Shown: positions 8,657 through 16,740 of the stretch, piece after piece
Position numbering within the stretch: position 1 is the first letter of the stretch
How the letters are laid out: each line of letters opens with the position of its first letter
Source of the DNA: Nodularia spumigena CCY9414
GTDB taxonomy: Bacteria; Cyanobacteriota; Cyanobacteriia; Cyanobacteriales; Nostocaceae
Length of the DNA: 64,000 bases
NCBI RefSeq assembly: GCF_000340565.2
Contig: NZ_CP007203.1
Location: 4,140,513-4,204,512 of the forward strand
Direction of reading: 5' to 3'
Notes under the pieces: generated by a model
The model's database searches: none
What the model saw: only the letters and a program-made list of their open reading frames with translations
What the model was told of the DNA's origin: nothing
Translations under genes and position numbers: made by a program

Positions 8657-8872
8657 ATGCCATTCATCACCGTACAAATAGCCAAAGGTCACTCCGTCGA
8701 AAAGAAACGCCAACTAGTCAAAGCACTAACCGAGACACTAATTGAAACCTTGGGTGCTAAACCAGAATGGATAACCATACATATTGATGAATTTGAACGA
8801 GAAAATTGGTCGGTTGGCGGTCAACTACATATAGATAAACATAGCGGTAGACATAAAGAAAAAGGCATCTAA
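8657..8872 (+). CDS. 4-oxalocrotonate tautomerase-like small protein inside the hyp operon
   Basis: 71 residues from the ATG at 8657, with AAGGAG at 8642-8647. It starts MPFITVQIAKGHSVEKK; after Met removal Pro1 would be the catalytic base of the tautomerase superfamily. The body (KALTETLIETLGAKPEWITIHIDE) matches the family beta-alpha-beta fold, and the length is typical of these oligomeric enzymes. It sits between hypD and hypE, a position also known in Nostoc. Substrate and any link to hydrogenase maturation are unknown. Confidence 0.85.
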   Translation: MPFITVQIAKGHSVEKKRQLVKALTETLIETLGAKPEWITIHIDEFERENWSVGGQLHIDKHSGRHKEKGI

Positions 8873-8875
8873 CCC

Positions 8876-8927
8876 TCCTTCTTCTTTTCTTCCTTCGCGC
8901 ACTTTGTGTCCTTTGCGGTTCGTTTTT
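8876..8927 (+). repeat. Dispersed repeat core before hypE
   Basis: CTTCTTTTCTTCCTTCGCGC followed by TTTGTGTCCTTTGCGGTTCG. It fills the gap between the tautomerase gene and hypE. Confidence 0.75.
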
Positions 8928-8931
8928 TAAT

Positions 8932-10029
8932 ATGAATATTTCCCCCAAACACAAAACACAAAATCCCCTACTACAAAAAATCGGCAAACCCCTCCAAAAT
9001 AAAACACGAGACACCCATATTACCCTCGCCCACGGTAGCGGCGGTAAAGCCATGCGCGATTTAATTGAAGATATCTTTGTAAATAGCTTTGATAATCCAA
9101 TTCTCTCCCAATTAGAAGACCAAGCCAGTTTAAACTTAGCTAGTCTCAGCCAACAGGGAGATAGACTAGCATTTACCACAGATTCTTATGTTGTAGACCC
9201 CTTATTTTTTCCTGGTAGTGACATTGGAGAATTAGCAATTAATGGCACTATTAATGATTTAGCCGTCAGTGGTGCTAAACCCTTATATCTCACTTGTAGC
9301 GTTATTATAGAAGAAGGATTAGAAGTAGAAACTTTGCGGCGTGTCGTTGCTAGTATGAAATTAGCCGCCCAAAAAGCTGGCGTGCAAATTGTCACAGGTG
9401 ACACTAAAGTTGTCCAACGTGGTGCTGCTGATAAACTATTTATTAATACTACAGGTATTGGGGTAATTCCGCAAGGAATTAACATTTCTGCCCATAATAT
9501 TCAAGTGGGAGACGTAGTAATTATTAATGGCGAATTGGGAAATCATGGTGCAGCAATTTTAATCGCCCGTGGGGAATTAGCTTTAGAAACTAATGTTGAA
9601 AGTGACTGTCAACCGTTACATAGTTTAGTCGCAAATATCCTGAGTGTTTGTCCTGATGTTCACGCTATGCGCGATGCTACACGGGGCGGTTTAGCGACAG
9701 TTTTAAATGAATTTTCTGTGAGTTCTGGTGTAGGTATTCGTCTCTATGAAGAATCTATCCCTGTGCGGGAAGAAGTTAAAGGAGTTTGTGAAATACTAGG
9801 TTTAGATCCTTTGTATTTGGCTAATGAAGGTAAGTTAGTGGTGGTAGTAGGAGGTGAGAATGCTGAAGTTGTTTTATCAGCTATGAGGTTACATTCAGCC
9901 GGGAAGGATGCTTGTGTGATTGGTGAGGTTATTGCTTCACCTGCTGGTGTTGTGTTGTTAAGAACTGCTTTTGGGACTGAACGTATTGTCGATATGTTAG
10001 TGGGTGAACAATTACCCCGGATTTGTTGA
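8932..10029 (+). CDS. hypE: Hydrogenase expression/formation protein HypE
   Basis: 365 residues with the AIR-synthase/ThiL/PurM-like fold: LAHGSGGKAMRDLI near the start, VSGAKPLYL, TGDTKVV, and MRDATRGGLATVLNE. The last residues are LPRIC; the C-terminal Cys is the one carbamoylated by HypF and dehydrated to thiocyanate for CN transfer. The first 30 residues (MNISPKHKTQNPLLQKIG) form a longer lead than many HypE proteins have, so an internal start is possible, but no better ATG is seen before THITLAHGSGG. Confidence 0.96.
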   Translation: MNISPKHKTQNPLLQKIGKPLQNKTRDTHITLAHGSGGKAMRDLIEDIFVNSFDNPILSQLEDQASLNLASLSQQGDRLAFTTDSYVVDPLFFPGSDIGELAINGTINDLAVSGAKPLYLTCSVIIEEGLEVETLRRVVASMKLAAQKAGVQIVTGDTKVVQRGAADKLFINTTGIGVIPQGINISAHNIQVGDVVIINGELGNHGAAILIARGELALETNVESDCQPLHSLVANILSVCPDVHAMRDATRGGLATVLNEFSVSSGVGIRLYEESIPVREEVKGVCEILGLDPLYLANEGKLVVVVGGENAEVVLSAMRLHSAGKDACVIGEVIASPAGVVLLRTAFGTERIVDMLVGEQLPRIC

Positions 10030-10199
10030 TTTTTTTTGGAGGAACGAACCGCAAAGGACGCAAAGGACGCAAAGTTAAGAGGGTTTAAAAGGGTTTTTGG
10101 TTAATTACTGCCAACTTTTCTACAATTGTGAGATTTTCTAATTTTATTTATCTGTGTTTATCTGTGTGCATCTATGGTTTTAAATCTTAAATAAATTTT
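10030..10199. repeat. Gap between hypE and hypA with an inverted copy of the dispersed repeat
   Basis: 170 bp without an ORF. Bases 10038-10077 read GGAGGAACGAACCGCAAAGG and on, the reverse complement of the core found elsewhere in the operon. A segment at 10147-10180 (TTATCTGTGTTTATCTGTGT) is a second simple repeat, similar to the stretch at 36228-36245. No terminator is apparent, so hypAB may still be read through from upstream. Confidence 0.7.
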
Positions 10200-10529
10200 A
10201 TGCACGAACTAGGTATTACGCAGAATATCGTGGCTATTGTTAGTGAACACGCCCAAGGTGCAAAGGTTCAACGTGTGGTGTTAGAAGTTGGTCAACTTTC
10301 GGCGATTTTACCTGATGCTATAAAGTTCTGTTTTGATATCTGTACTCAAGGTACAGTTTTGGTGGGGGCGATATTAGAAATTAGGGAAATTCCTGGTTTA
10401 GCACGATGTCGTGAATGTGGTGCGGAAATACATTTAAATAAACCTTTTGGTGTATGTAGCTGTGGTAGCGTGCAATTAGACTTAATAGCTGGTGAAGAAT
10501 TGAAAATTAAGGAAATTGAAATAGAGTAA
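10200..10529 (+). CDS. hypA: Hydrogenase nickel insertion protein HypA
   Basis: 109 residues starting MHELGITQNIV; His2 is the conserved nickel ligand. The zinc site is visible as CRECG-x11-CSC, of the CxxC/CxC type. HypA partners with HypB to insert nickel into the large subunit after the Fe(CN)2CO unit is in place. It is two bases upstream of hypB, implying translational coupling. Confidence 0.96.
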   Translation: MHELGITQNIVAIVSEHAQGAKVQRVVLEVGQLSAILPDAIKFCFDICTQGTVLVGAILEIREIPGLARCRECGAEIHLNKPFGVCSCGSVQLDLIAGEELKIKEIEIE

Positions 10530-10531
10530 TT

Positions 10532-11383
10532 ATGTGTGTAACTTGCGGTTGTTCTGATGATGCTGAAAGCACAATTACTAATTTGGAAACTGGTGAGGTT
10601 GAACACAATCACCATGATCATACTCACACTTTACTTGATGGTACTGTAATTAGCCATTCCCATAATCATGATACTCAGCATGAAGCTTCTCAAGTTCATG
10701 CCAAAATACATAATACAACAATATCTTTAGAACAGGATATTTTAGCGAAAAATAATTTGATAGCAGCCCAAAATCGGGGATGGTTTAAAGGACGCAATAT
10801 TTTAGCTTTAAATTTAATGAGTTCTCCTGGTTCGGGTAAAACAACTCTGTTAACTCGGACTATTCATGATTTAAAAAGTCAGTTACCTATTAGTGTGATT
10901 GAAGGCGACCAAGAAACAGCTAATGATGCCCAAAAAATTCAGGAAACAGGCTGTAAGGTTGTACAAATTAATACGGGTACTGGTTGCCATTTAGAAGCTG
11001 CTATGATTGACAGGGGTTTACAGCAATTGAACCCGCCGCTTAATTCGGTGGTGATGATTGAAAATGTCGGAAATTTGGTTTGTCCGGCTTTGTTTGACTT
11101 GGGAGAACAAGCTAAGGTGGTAATTCTCTCGGTGACTGAGGGAGAAGATAAGCCGATTAAATATCCGCATATGTTTCGCGCTAGTGAAATTATGATTCTC
11201 ACTAAGGTTGATTTGTTGCCTTATGTGCAGTTTGATGTGCAAAAATGTATAGATTATGCCCGACAGGTTAATCCCCAAATTCAAATTTTTCAGGTTTCTG
11301 CGACTACTGGTGCTGGTTTAGAAACTTGGTATGGATGGCTATCTGCAACAGTAGGTAATTTGTCTACTCCAGTTTCTGTTTAA
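10532..11383 (+). CDS. hypB: Hydrogenase nickel incorporation GTPase HypB
   Basis: 283 residues. The N-terminus MCVTCGCSDD has the CxxCxC high-affinity nickel motif. A His-rich stretch (HNHHDHTHT, SHSHNHD; about residues 28-52) is suited to nickel storage. The SIMIBI-class GTPase domain follows with the P-loop SSPGSGKTTLL (about residue 90), EGDQETANDA, ENVGNLVCP and LTKVDLLPY. It is the last gene of the operon and is followed by a good terminator. Confidence 0.97.
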   Translation: MCVTCGCSDDAESTITNLETGEVEHNHHDHTHTLLDGTVISHSHNHDTQHEASQVHAKIHNTTISLEQDILAKNNLIAAQNRGWFKGRNILALNLMSSPGSGKTTLLTRTIHDLKSQLPISVIEGDQETANDAQKIQETGCKVVQINTGTGCHLEAAMIDRGLQQLNPPLNSVVMIENVGNLVCPALFDLGEQAKVVILSVTEGEDKPIKYPHMFRASEIMILTKVDLLPYVQFDVQKCIDYARQVNPQIQIFQVSATTGAGLETWYGWLSATVGNLSTPVSV

Positions 11384-11407
11384 GTTTTTACTGTGGCTGG
11401 GTAAATG

Positions 11408-11438
11408 AACACAGATAAGACAATATATCTGTGTTTTT
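11408..11438 (+). terminator. Rho-independent terminator after hypB
   Basis: AACACAGATA (11408-11417) pairs perfectly with TATCTGTGTT (11426-11435), with an eight-base loop and a T run to 11438. It ends the hyp operon. The rest of 11439-11691 is AT-rich spacer with no ORF. Confidence 0.85.
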
Positions 11439-11691
11439 TGGTCTTTGTACTAGTTTATGAATCAACTAATTCATAGATTAAGTTCATTATTTTAGTCTTT
11501 AGATTTTGGTTTAACCTTTTAATAAACAACAATTTATTGTTTATAAAATCCCTCTAAAGATCCATGAAAAAATGAATTGTTTTTAACAAAAATAAATGGT
11601 GCATCTTCTTTTTTAAATGGCAATGGATAAATTTTCAATAATGCACTTCAGGTTTTAAGTAGCAAAGCTATATTGAACGCAGAGAATCACT

Positions 11692-12372
11692 ATGGTCAAT
11701 GTAATTACTCTTGACAACGATAAGGGACTTCTTACTTACATTATTCAATTTCTTGCATCTAGTAATCTCAAAATTGATGGTGGTACCACTGATGCCTTAT
11801 TTGACTTTGAAGACGCACTTGATCAAACGGAAATGGCACAGCTAGCCGTTAATGAACTGAAACAAAATCCAGAAGTGAGCATCTTGTTTAAAGAACGTTG
11901 GCTTCCTAATCTTTTTAATCTAGATGAGTTAAGCCAGCTTCCAGAGGGTACTTTAGGTCATGTTTATGCTCATAAAATTAAGTCTAAAGACTTTAATCCT
12001 TACTTCTACAAGACAGTTCCTGTAGTTGATGATATCTCTTATCTCAAGATGCTTTGGCGAACTACCCATGATATCTATCATGTGGTTGCTGGATTTGATA
12101 CTGATGAAATTGGTGAAATTGGATTACAAGCTTTTTTTATCGCTCAAACACCGATTCCTATCAGCGCTATGATTGTGAGTTTTGGACTGGTGATGATTAG
12201 TCTTTATCAACCACATAATTTAAAATATTTAATGTCTGAAATTTCCCGTGGTTACAATCTCGGTTCCCAAACTACGGGTAAGTTTATTGCTCAAAGATGG
12301 GATAAATATTGGGATGTACAGGTTAGCGATATTCGAGCAAATCTGGGAATGAAGGCTATGTTTTCAAGTTGA
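11692..12372 (+). CDS. Coq4-family protein
   Basis: 226 residues. The central motif THDIYHVVAGFDTDEIGEIG matches the HDxxH-x(n)-E metal-site signature of Coq4 proteins, which in other organisms bind quinone intermediates. The rest is mostly helical, with a hydrophobic segment at about residues 153-172. Cyanobacteria make plastoquinone rather than ubiquinone, so a role in isoprenoid-lipid or quinone handling is an inference. It is monocistronic, facing the minus-strand operon downstream. A short GC hairpin (CCTCCCCGGAGG, about 12430-12441) follows and may help terminate both units. Confidence 0.8.
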   Translation: MVNVITLDNDKGLLTYIIQFLASSNLKIDGGTTDALFDFEDALDQTEMAQLAVNELKQNPEVSILFKERWLPNLFNLDELSQLPEGTLGHVYAHKIKSKDFNPYFYKTVPVVDDISYLKMLWRTTHDIYHVVAGFDTDEIGEIGLQAFFIAQTPIPISAMIVSFGLVMISLYQPHNLKYLMSEISRGYNLGSQTTGKFIAQRWDKYWDVQVSDIRANLGMKAMFSS

Positions 12373-12484
12373 CATTTTTCTGACATAATTTAGCCATAAA
12401 TTTTCTATATTTATGTCTTTTTTAATTGCCTCCCCGGAGGCGGGGAAGAGTAAGATGATATTAGGCAATTCGAGAGTTTTGCTA

Positions 12485-12856
12485 TTAGAGCCAATCCCGA
12501 TAAGCCGAAATTTCATTGACGCTGATTTCAAACGGTGTGCCTTTACCAAATGGAGGATAAACGCGGATTTTGGCGTTACTGGTAAACCTCTCTAGCCGAT
12601 TCCCTAACTGGGGAATATTACTGACTATATGCCAGTAAGATACTAGGTCAGGGCAGTCAATAATTAGCATCAAGGTTGTGCTATTCTTGGTAAGATACCA
12701 CTGACAGTTTGATAATAAGACTTGCGTAATGCGATCGCAAGCGTGAAAAAAGCATCTGCCAGTAGATCGTTCTAACTCCATATGCAGCATTCCATCCTGT
12801 TTCGTTACCTCAATAGGTGGTAAATCATCAGGAGGAAGCTGGTGCAGTTTAGACAT
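12485..12856 (-). CDS. Unknown small protein co-transcribed with an LLM monooxygenase
   Basis: 123 residues, start at 12856, overlapping the end of the upstream monooxygenase gene by eight bases, which indicates translational coupling. The protein looks soluble and alpha/beta (LMLIIDCPDLVSYWHIV, IRVYPPFGKGTPFEIS). No family is recognised. It ends YRDWL. The tight overlap suggests it acts with the flavin-dependent enzyme, for instance as a partner subunit, but nothing in the sequence shows this. Confidence 0.75.
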   Translation of the reverse strand: MSKLHQLPPDDLPPIEVTKQDGMLHMELERSTGRCFFHACDRITQVLLSNCQWYLTKNSTTLMLIIDCPDLVSYWHIVSNIPQLGNRLERFTSNAKIRVYPPFGKGTPFEISVNEISAYRDWL

Positions 12857-13853
12857 AATTCCGAACCTCTTGGTTGTAGCGCTCTAAACTTTCTAAGTTT
12901 TTTGGCAAAACAAAAGAAGAGGGTTTGAGCGCTAATGTGCCGAGATTTAACTCGTCTTGAAATGTTTTGATTTTGTCGCGACAAGTCCTCACATCACCAA
13001 TAATTGAATTCTCAATCAAATAGTCTTCATCGAAACAAATATTTGTCCGATCAAAAGGTTTTTGATTGGTATTTGTGCTATTCTGCATAACATAAGCAGA
13101 ATTAGCTTGCATTTTTTGGCTGAATTGGCGAATGAATGGTAGTGCTTCACTCACTGCTTCTTCGTATGTTTTACCAACATAAAAGAAGCGTGCCAATACA
13201 AATTTTTCGGAGCCACTATTATTTAAGGCTCGATATTTAGCCACGGTGTTTTTCAATCTCTCTAAGGAGAATGGCGGACCCCCCATTAAACCGAAGGAAT
13301 TTTGGGCGGCAAATTCTATGCCTTGATCGTCACCTGTGGCGATGTAAACTGGAATTTGAGACTGCAATGGTTTGGGGTAAATTGTCAAGCGATCGCATTG
13401 ATAATACTGCCCATTAAATGATACGTTGTCATCATACAGCAGCTTTTGAATTAAGGCGATCGCTTCTAACATTTTGGCGCGAGATTCACCCATTGGTGTA
13501 CCAAAATGCTTATTATGTTGGGGAAAAGGACCTCCTTTAGCTACACCAAATAATAATCTGCCATTACACAAATTATCCAGAGTAGCAATATCTTCTGCGA
13601 CTCGAATTGGGTTATGGAATGGCAATAATACCGCCGCCGTCGCTAATTGAATCGTTGAAGTAAGTCCCGCTAAGTGTGCCATTAACAGCAACATAGACGA
13701 ACTGAGATTAAATTCATTAAAATGGTGTTCACTCACCCACGCTGACTCAAAACCTAAGCTTTCCGCCTGTTGTACTAGCGCAACTTGTTCAAAGATTGTG
13801 CGGCTGGTATTCTGATGATGATTTTCGTAATTGCAAAAAATTCCAGTTTTCAT
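12849..13853 (-). CDS. Luciferase-like (LLM class) flavin-dependent monooxygenase
   Basis: 334 residues. It matches the bacterial-luciferase TIM-barrel family: FEQVALVQQAESLGFESAWV, SEHHFNEFNLSSS, LATAAVLLPFHNPIRVAEDI, and NGRLLFGVAKGG. These enzymes use reduced flavin and O2 on varied substrates; the substrate here cannot be inferred. It is the middle gene of a three-gene minus-strand operon, two bases after the 126-residue gene and overlapping the 123-residue gene. A HIP1-like GCGATCGC sits at the junction with the upstream gene. Confidence 0.9.
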   Translation of the reverse strand: MKTGIFCNYENHHQNTSRTIFEQVALVQQAESLGFESAWVSEHHFNEFNLSSSMLLLMAHLAGLTSTIQLATAAVLLPFHNPIRVAEDIATLDNLCNGRLLFGVAKGGPFPQHNKHFGTPMGESRAKMLEAIALIQKLLYDDNVSFNGQYYQCDRLTIYPKPLQSQIPVYIATGDDQGIEFAAQNSFGLMGGPPFSLERLKNTVAKYRALNNSGSEKFVLARFFYVGKTYEEAVSEALPFIRQFSQKMQANSAYVMQNSTNTNQKPFDRTNICFDEDYLIENSIIGDVRTCRDKIKTFQDELNLGTLALKPSSFVLPKNLESLERYNQEVRNYV

Positions 13854-13855
13854 TG

Positions 13856-14236
13856 TTAGCGATCGCTATTTAAAGTTGTCACCCATTGCAACTCCAACCA
13901 TAAACGAGGATTGGTATGCTTGAGCTTCGACATGGGATCGCGTAGCAATCGCGATCCGTTCATACAAACTACTTGAATTAGCCCCATATTATCTGCTAGT
14001 TCTCTGAGGACATCTTTTTGGGCTTGCACATAGGGAAGCATTTTTTCCGAACAATAAATCCCTATATATTGCAAACGTCTAGCAGGCCGTCCCCAAAAAC
14101 AGGTAATTACTCTCACATGAGACCCGTCTAGTAATTCTCCAAGTGTTGGGTAATAGTGAGTGACGACTCTTGTGAATTCTTTAGCTAGGATATGTTCAGC
14201 AATCATATCAACTGATATTTCTGTAGCGCTCATCAC
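13856..14236 (-). CDS. Unknown protein, first gene of the LLM monooxygenase operon
   Basis: 126 residues (or 125 from the second Met). Readable features are VVTHYYPTLGELLDGSHVRV, FWGRPARRLQYIGIYCS and LWLELQWVT. It is soluble, mixed alpha/beta, with no membrane segment. It is not assigned to a family. It is first in the operon, with a two-base gap to the monooxygenase. Confidence 0.7.
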   Translation of the reverse strand: MMSATEISVDMIAEHILAKEFTRVVTHYYPTLGELLDGSHVRVITCFWGRPARRLQYIGIYCSEKMLPYVQAQKDVLRELADNMGLIQVVCMNGSRLLRDPMSKLKHTNPRLWLELQWVTTLNSDR

Positions 14237-14758
14237 GCTATTTAATATAACATATTCTTGTCAATTAAGCCTGACAAATCACAGAATTTCTTTCTTTTTT
14301 CCTATCAAAAAATGAGGTGTGCTTTAATTTAGCATCACCTCATCTATAGGACTCATATTTGATTTATGAAACACACGTAGGGTGTGTTATCGAGGAGAGT
14401 ACTGCACCAAGACCACAGAAGACGGTGCGTTAGGCTAAAGCCATAACACACCCTACTGGCGTGACAAGCTTAAAATAGTGCAATAGACAAAACTTTTGTG
14501 GGGTGGGCATCCTGCCAGCCCAGAACAGGCAAGATGCCTGTTCCACAAGAAAATTATAATGCAACATTTTAGCCTTCTCACGCCACTACATATACTTATA
14601 TTTTTTCAATAATCAAATCGGATTCCTATAGTAATCCTATTCAAATTTGACAAACTTCAGCAATTCAGGTTCTCTGCTCGGTAGAAACTTTTAAATAGCA
14701 AACTCAAAATCTTCATTTTTAATTAATGTACATTCTGAGTTTTGAATTCTAATGTTTA
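14237..14758. other. Repeat-filled intergenic region
   Basis: 522 bp with no gene. It holds a palindromic unit (14379-14454: TAGGGTGTGTTA to TAACACACCCTA) immediately followed by a MITE-like element (14454-14588) that carries a GGCATCCTGCC/AGGCAAGATGCCTG hairpin. The remainder is AT-rich. Confidence 0.7.
14454..14588. mobile_element. MITE-like element, family with GTGGCGTG...TAAAAT ends (copy A)
   Basis: Left end TACTGGCGTGACAAGCTTAA is inverted at the right end (TTTTAGCCTTCTCACGCCAC, then TA). It is flanked by TA dinucleotides. The interior carries the GGGTGGGCATCCTGCC / CAGGCAAGATGCCTG repeat. The same ends with different cargo recur at 27977-28099. Confidence 0.65.
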
Positions 14759-15070
14759 TTAACGAGCCTTGCGTTCCGCCACTAAAACTTCAGCAAGCAT
14801 TTCTGGCACATCTACAAAATCGGAAAATCCTTCTGAAGCCGGAATCGGTGAAATAAATGTATAGTTAGGGTCACACATTCCCGTATCATAGACTTCAATA
14901 AACCAACGATCAGGAAACCCTTCTACACCCAATTCTACAATGTACCAACTCTCGCCAATTAGCCGAGAGCCAAACATCACAAACCACTCTCGATGGTCTT
15001 CTGAGATATTCCAGTCTGCCATGAGGAACTCTAACGCAATTTGTCCAGCGTCGGTTTCAGTCAGCAGCAT
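14759..15070 (-). CDS. Unknown 103-residue protein
   Basis: Acidic soluble protein with a readable core WYIVELGVEGFPDRWFIEVY and DTGMCDPNYTFISP. The arrangement loosely resembles small one-domain proteins seen as immunity or YrhB-like proteins, but this is only an impression. It follows the 88-residue gene by two bases on the minus strand, so they are co-transcribed. No toxin partner is visible. Confidence 0.65.
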   Translation of the reverse strand: MLLTETDAGQIALEFLMADWNISEDHREWFVMFGSRLIGESWYIVELGVEGFPDRWFIEVYDTGMCDPNYTFISPIPASEGFSDFVDVPEMLAEVLVAERKAR

Positions 15071-15072
15071 AT

Positions 15073-15339
15073 TTACTCCTTACTTGCAACGTCAGAATTG
15101 GAAACTTCAGGATATAAACCCAATTGTTTGGCTAATTCACGAGCCACAAAGAATAAAAACTGAGCGCCTTCTTGATTACCACCATGAGCAAAACTAGATG
15201 CTACTTGCAGCATTGTCTCCACAAAAGGAGCATCAATCAATTCTGGTTGAGCTTCTAAAACTTCTGGTTCTTGACCATTAGGACATTTAAGTAATTGGTC
15301 AATGAGATCAAAATACTGGATTTGGCGTTCTTCTGTCAT
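15073..15339 (-). CDS. Small helical protein resembling the leader region of cyanobacterial CHAT/TPR proteins
   Basis: 88 residues: YFDLIDQLLKCPNGQEPEVL then PELIDAPFVETMLQVA and FLFFVARELAKQLGL. This helical pattern is familiar from the N-terminus of cyanobacterial CHAT- or TPR-containing proteins, here standing alone. It is two bases upstream of the 103-residue gene. Function is unknown. Confidence 0.65.
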   Translation of the reverse strand: MTEERQIQYFDLIDQLLKCPNGQEPEVLEAQPELIDAPFVETMLQVASSFAHGGNQEGAQFLFFVARELAKQLGLYPEVSNSDVASKE

Positions 15340-15381
15340 GATGATGATGTTTTTTTGAATGAGGACAATTTGCCGAGAGAA

Positions 15382-15807
15382 TTACTCGATACTTTGCTGC
15401 CAAAGCCTTTCCAACATTTCAACTTTTTCTCTTAAGATAGCAGCACGATAAACAAGATATCTGTCATAAACAATAATCCCTAATCCTACAAAAATTGGGG
15501 TGATTAAGACAAACCATTGCAAGATGCTTGCAAGTCTATATTGCTCGGCAGCAATTAATAATCGGTTCACAAGATTGCGATCAGAGATTTCGTTATTTGT
15601 CTCATATTGAGATAAACTTGTACCTGATGTCTGGGAAAATAAGGCAGAATTTTCTGGGAGATTTTTGTGGATTTCACAGGATAAATTCTGCATTTTAACG
15701 AACTCAATATGTCGCCCCCAAACTATGCTAAATACTACTAAACCTGGAGAAAGCACTACTAAGGTAACGAAACAAACTGTGAGAACATTTAGAAGTTTAA
15801 CTTTCAT
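15382..15807 (-). CDS. Membrane protein with two transmembrane helices
   Basis: 141 residues. Hydrophobic segments lie at about residues 8-28 (VLTVCFVTLVVLSPGLVVFS) and 96-115 (LQWFVLITPIFVGLGIIVYD). Between them is a roughly 60-residue, Ser/Asn-rich loop that is probably periplasmic. A cytoplasmic tail follows (ILREKVEMLERLWQQ, possible short coiled coil). A ribosome site (GGAGAG on the minus strand) precedes the ATG at 15807. It is followed by the 88/103-residue pair. No family is recognised. Confidence 0.65.
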   Translation of the reverse strand: MKVKLLNVLTVCFVTLVVLSPGLVVFSIVWGRHIEFVKMQNLSCEIHKNLPENSALFSQTSGTSLSQYETNNEISDRNLVNRLLIAAEQYRLASILQWFVLITPIFVGLGIIVYDRYLVYRAAILREKVEMLERLWQQSIE

Positions 15808-16740
15808 ATTTGCTCTCCTTCTCTAGGTGATATGCACCCAGATGAATATCTGTTGTTGTTTACCTAACAAGTTTTTACTTTCCACTTTTTAAACATTTCT
15901 GATACTAAAGTTTAACCATTTATCAGCCGTCATTTTGTTCACTGAAGACTGAAAACTTCCCAATTTTTCCACAAAAGCTATAATTATCAACTGAGGAATC
16001 ACATCTTCGTCACTGCAAGAGTTAAGAAGTCCCCCCTGATTCGTTGGGTAAAACCCTAGGAACTTCGGGGGGTAGAGGGGAATCTCTGCGTAAATCCTAC
16101 ACAATTTATAGCAGTCGTCCCTTTTGAGCCGAGTTTAATGTAGCGAAATTAAGATTATTAAACTTATTAAAGTTGTACTCACAGCCTATAACTGCTATTT
16201 CATCAGGCTTAGATAAATTTTTTGGGGGATGGGTGCTAGTATTTGTGAGGTGGGGTGCTAGTATTTGTGAGGTGGGGTGCTAGTATTTCTGCACTCAGGC
16301 TTAAAGCTATGTGGGGCAAGAGTAGAGGGCAGTTTTTGTTCTAGTTTTTTACCCTTGAAGCTTGTACTCAAGCAAATAGATTATGTGGTGAGTCTACACT
16401 AAAGCCTCAAAATAATCTATTAATTTTTTACTGCAAATGCCGCATCATATACTAACTATAAATTAGTAAAAGTTAAATGAATAACTTTCTTATGTAAAAG
16501 GTAATGTTTTGTAAATCTGATGGAGTGAACCACAGGCAAATAAATTTAGCTATTAAAATAGATTATGGTCAATAAAAAACATTACGGGTGAAGAATAAGT
16601 GAGAAAATTACTTCAAATTGATTATTTAGACAATCAATTTAGTATCATTAATTCTTGTAGTACCTATTGAAGTGGGAATCGCTATATAGATTAAATACAT
16701 ACACGTTGATTTTCATCGATGAAATCATAGGAGTTAATTT
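15808..16740. other. Long intergenic region upstream of cysK
   Basis: About 930 bp without a credible gene. It includes a low-complexity CCCCCC/GGGGGG inverted stretch around 16032-16078 and a 22-bp tandem repeat at 16231-16290. The final 400 bp is AT-rich leader for cysK. A short ORF at 15889-16104 is repeat-derived and rejected. Confidence 0.7.
16231..16290. repeat. 22-bp tandem repeat, about 2.7 units
   Basis: The unit GGGTGCTAGTATTTGTGAGG+TG occurs at 16231-16252 and 16253-16274, followed by a partial third unit that diverges after GTATTT. Neighbouring units touch with no spacer, so it is not a CRISPR. Confidence 0.9.

Noticed and set aside
15889-16104. 71-residue minus-strand ORF
   Set aside because: It is built partly from a C/G-run repeat (CCCCCCTGATTCG region), has no ribosome site and no family likeness.
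16231-16290. CRISPR-like direct repeats
   Set aside because: Units abut with no spacer and number fewer than three.
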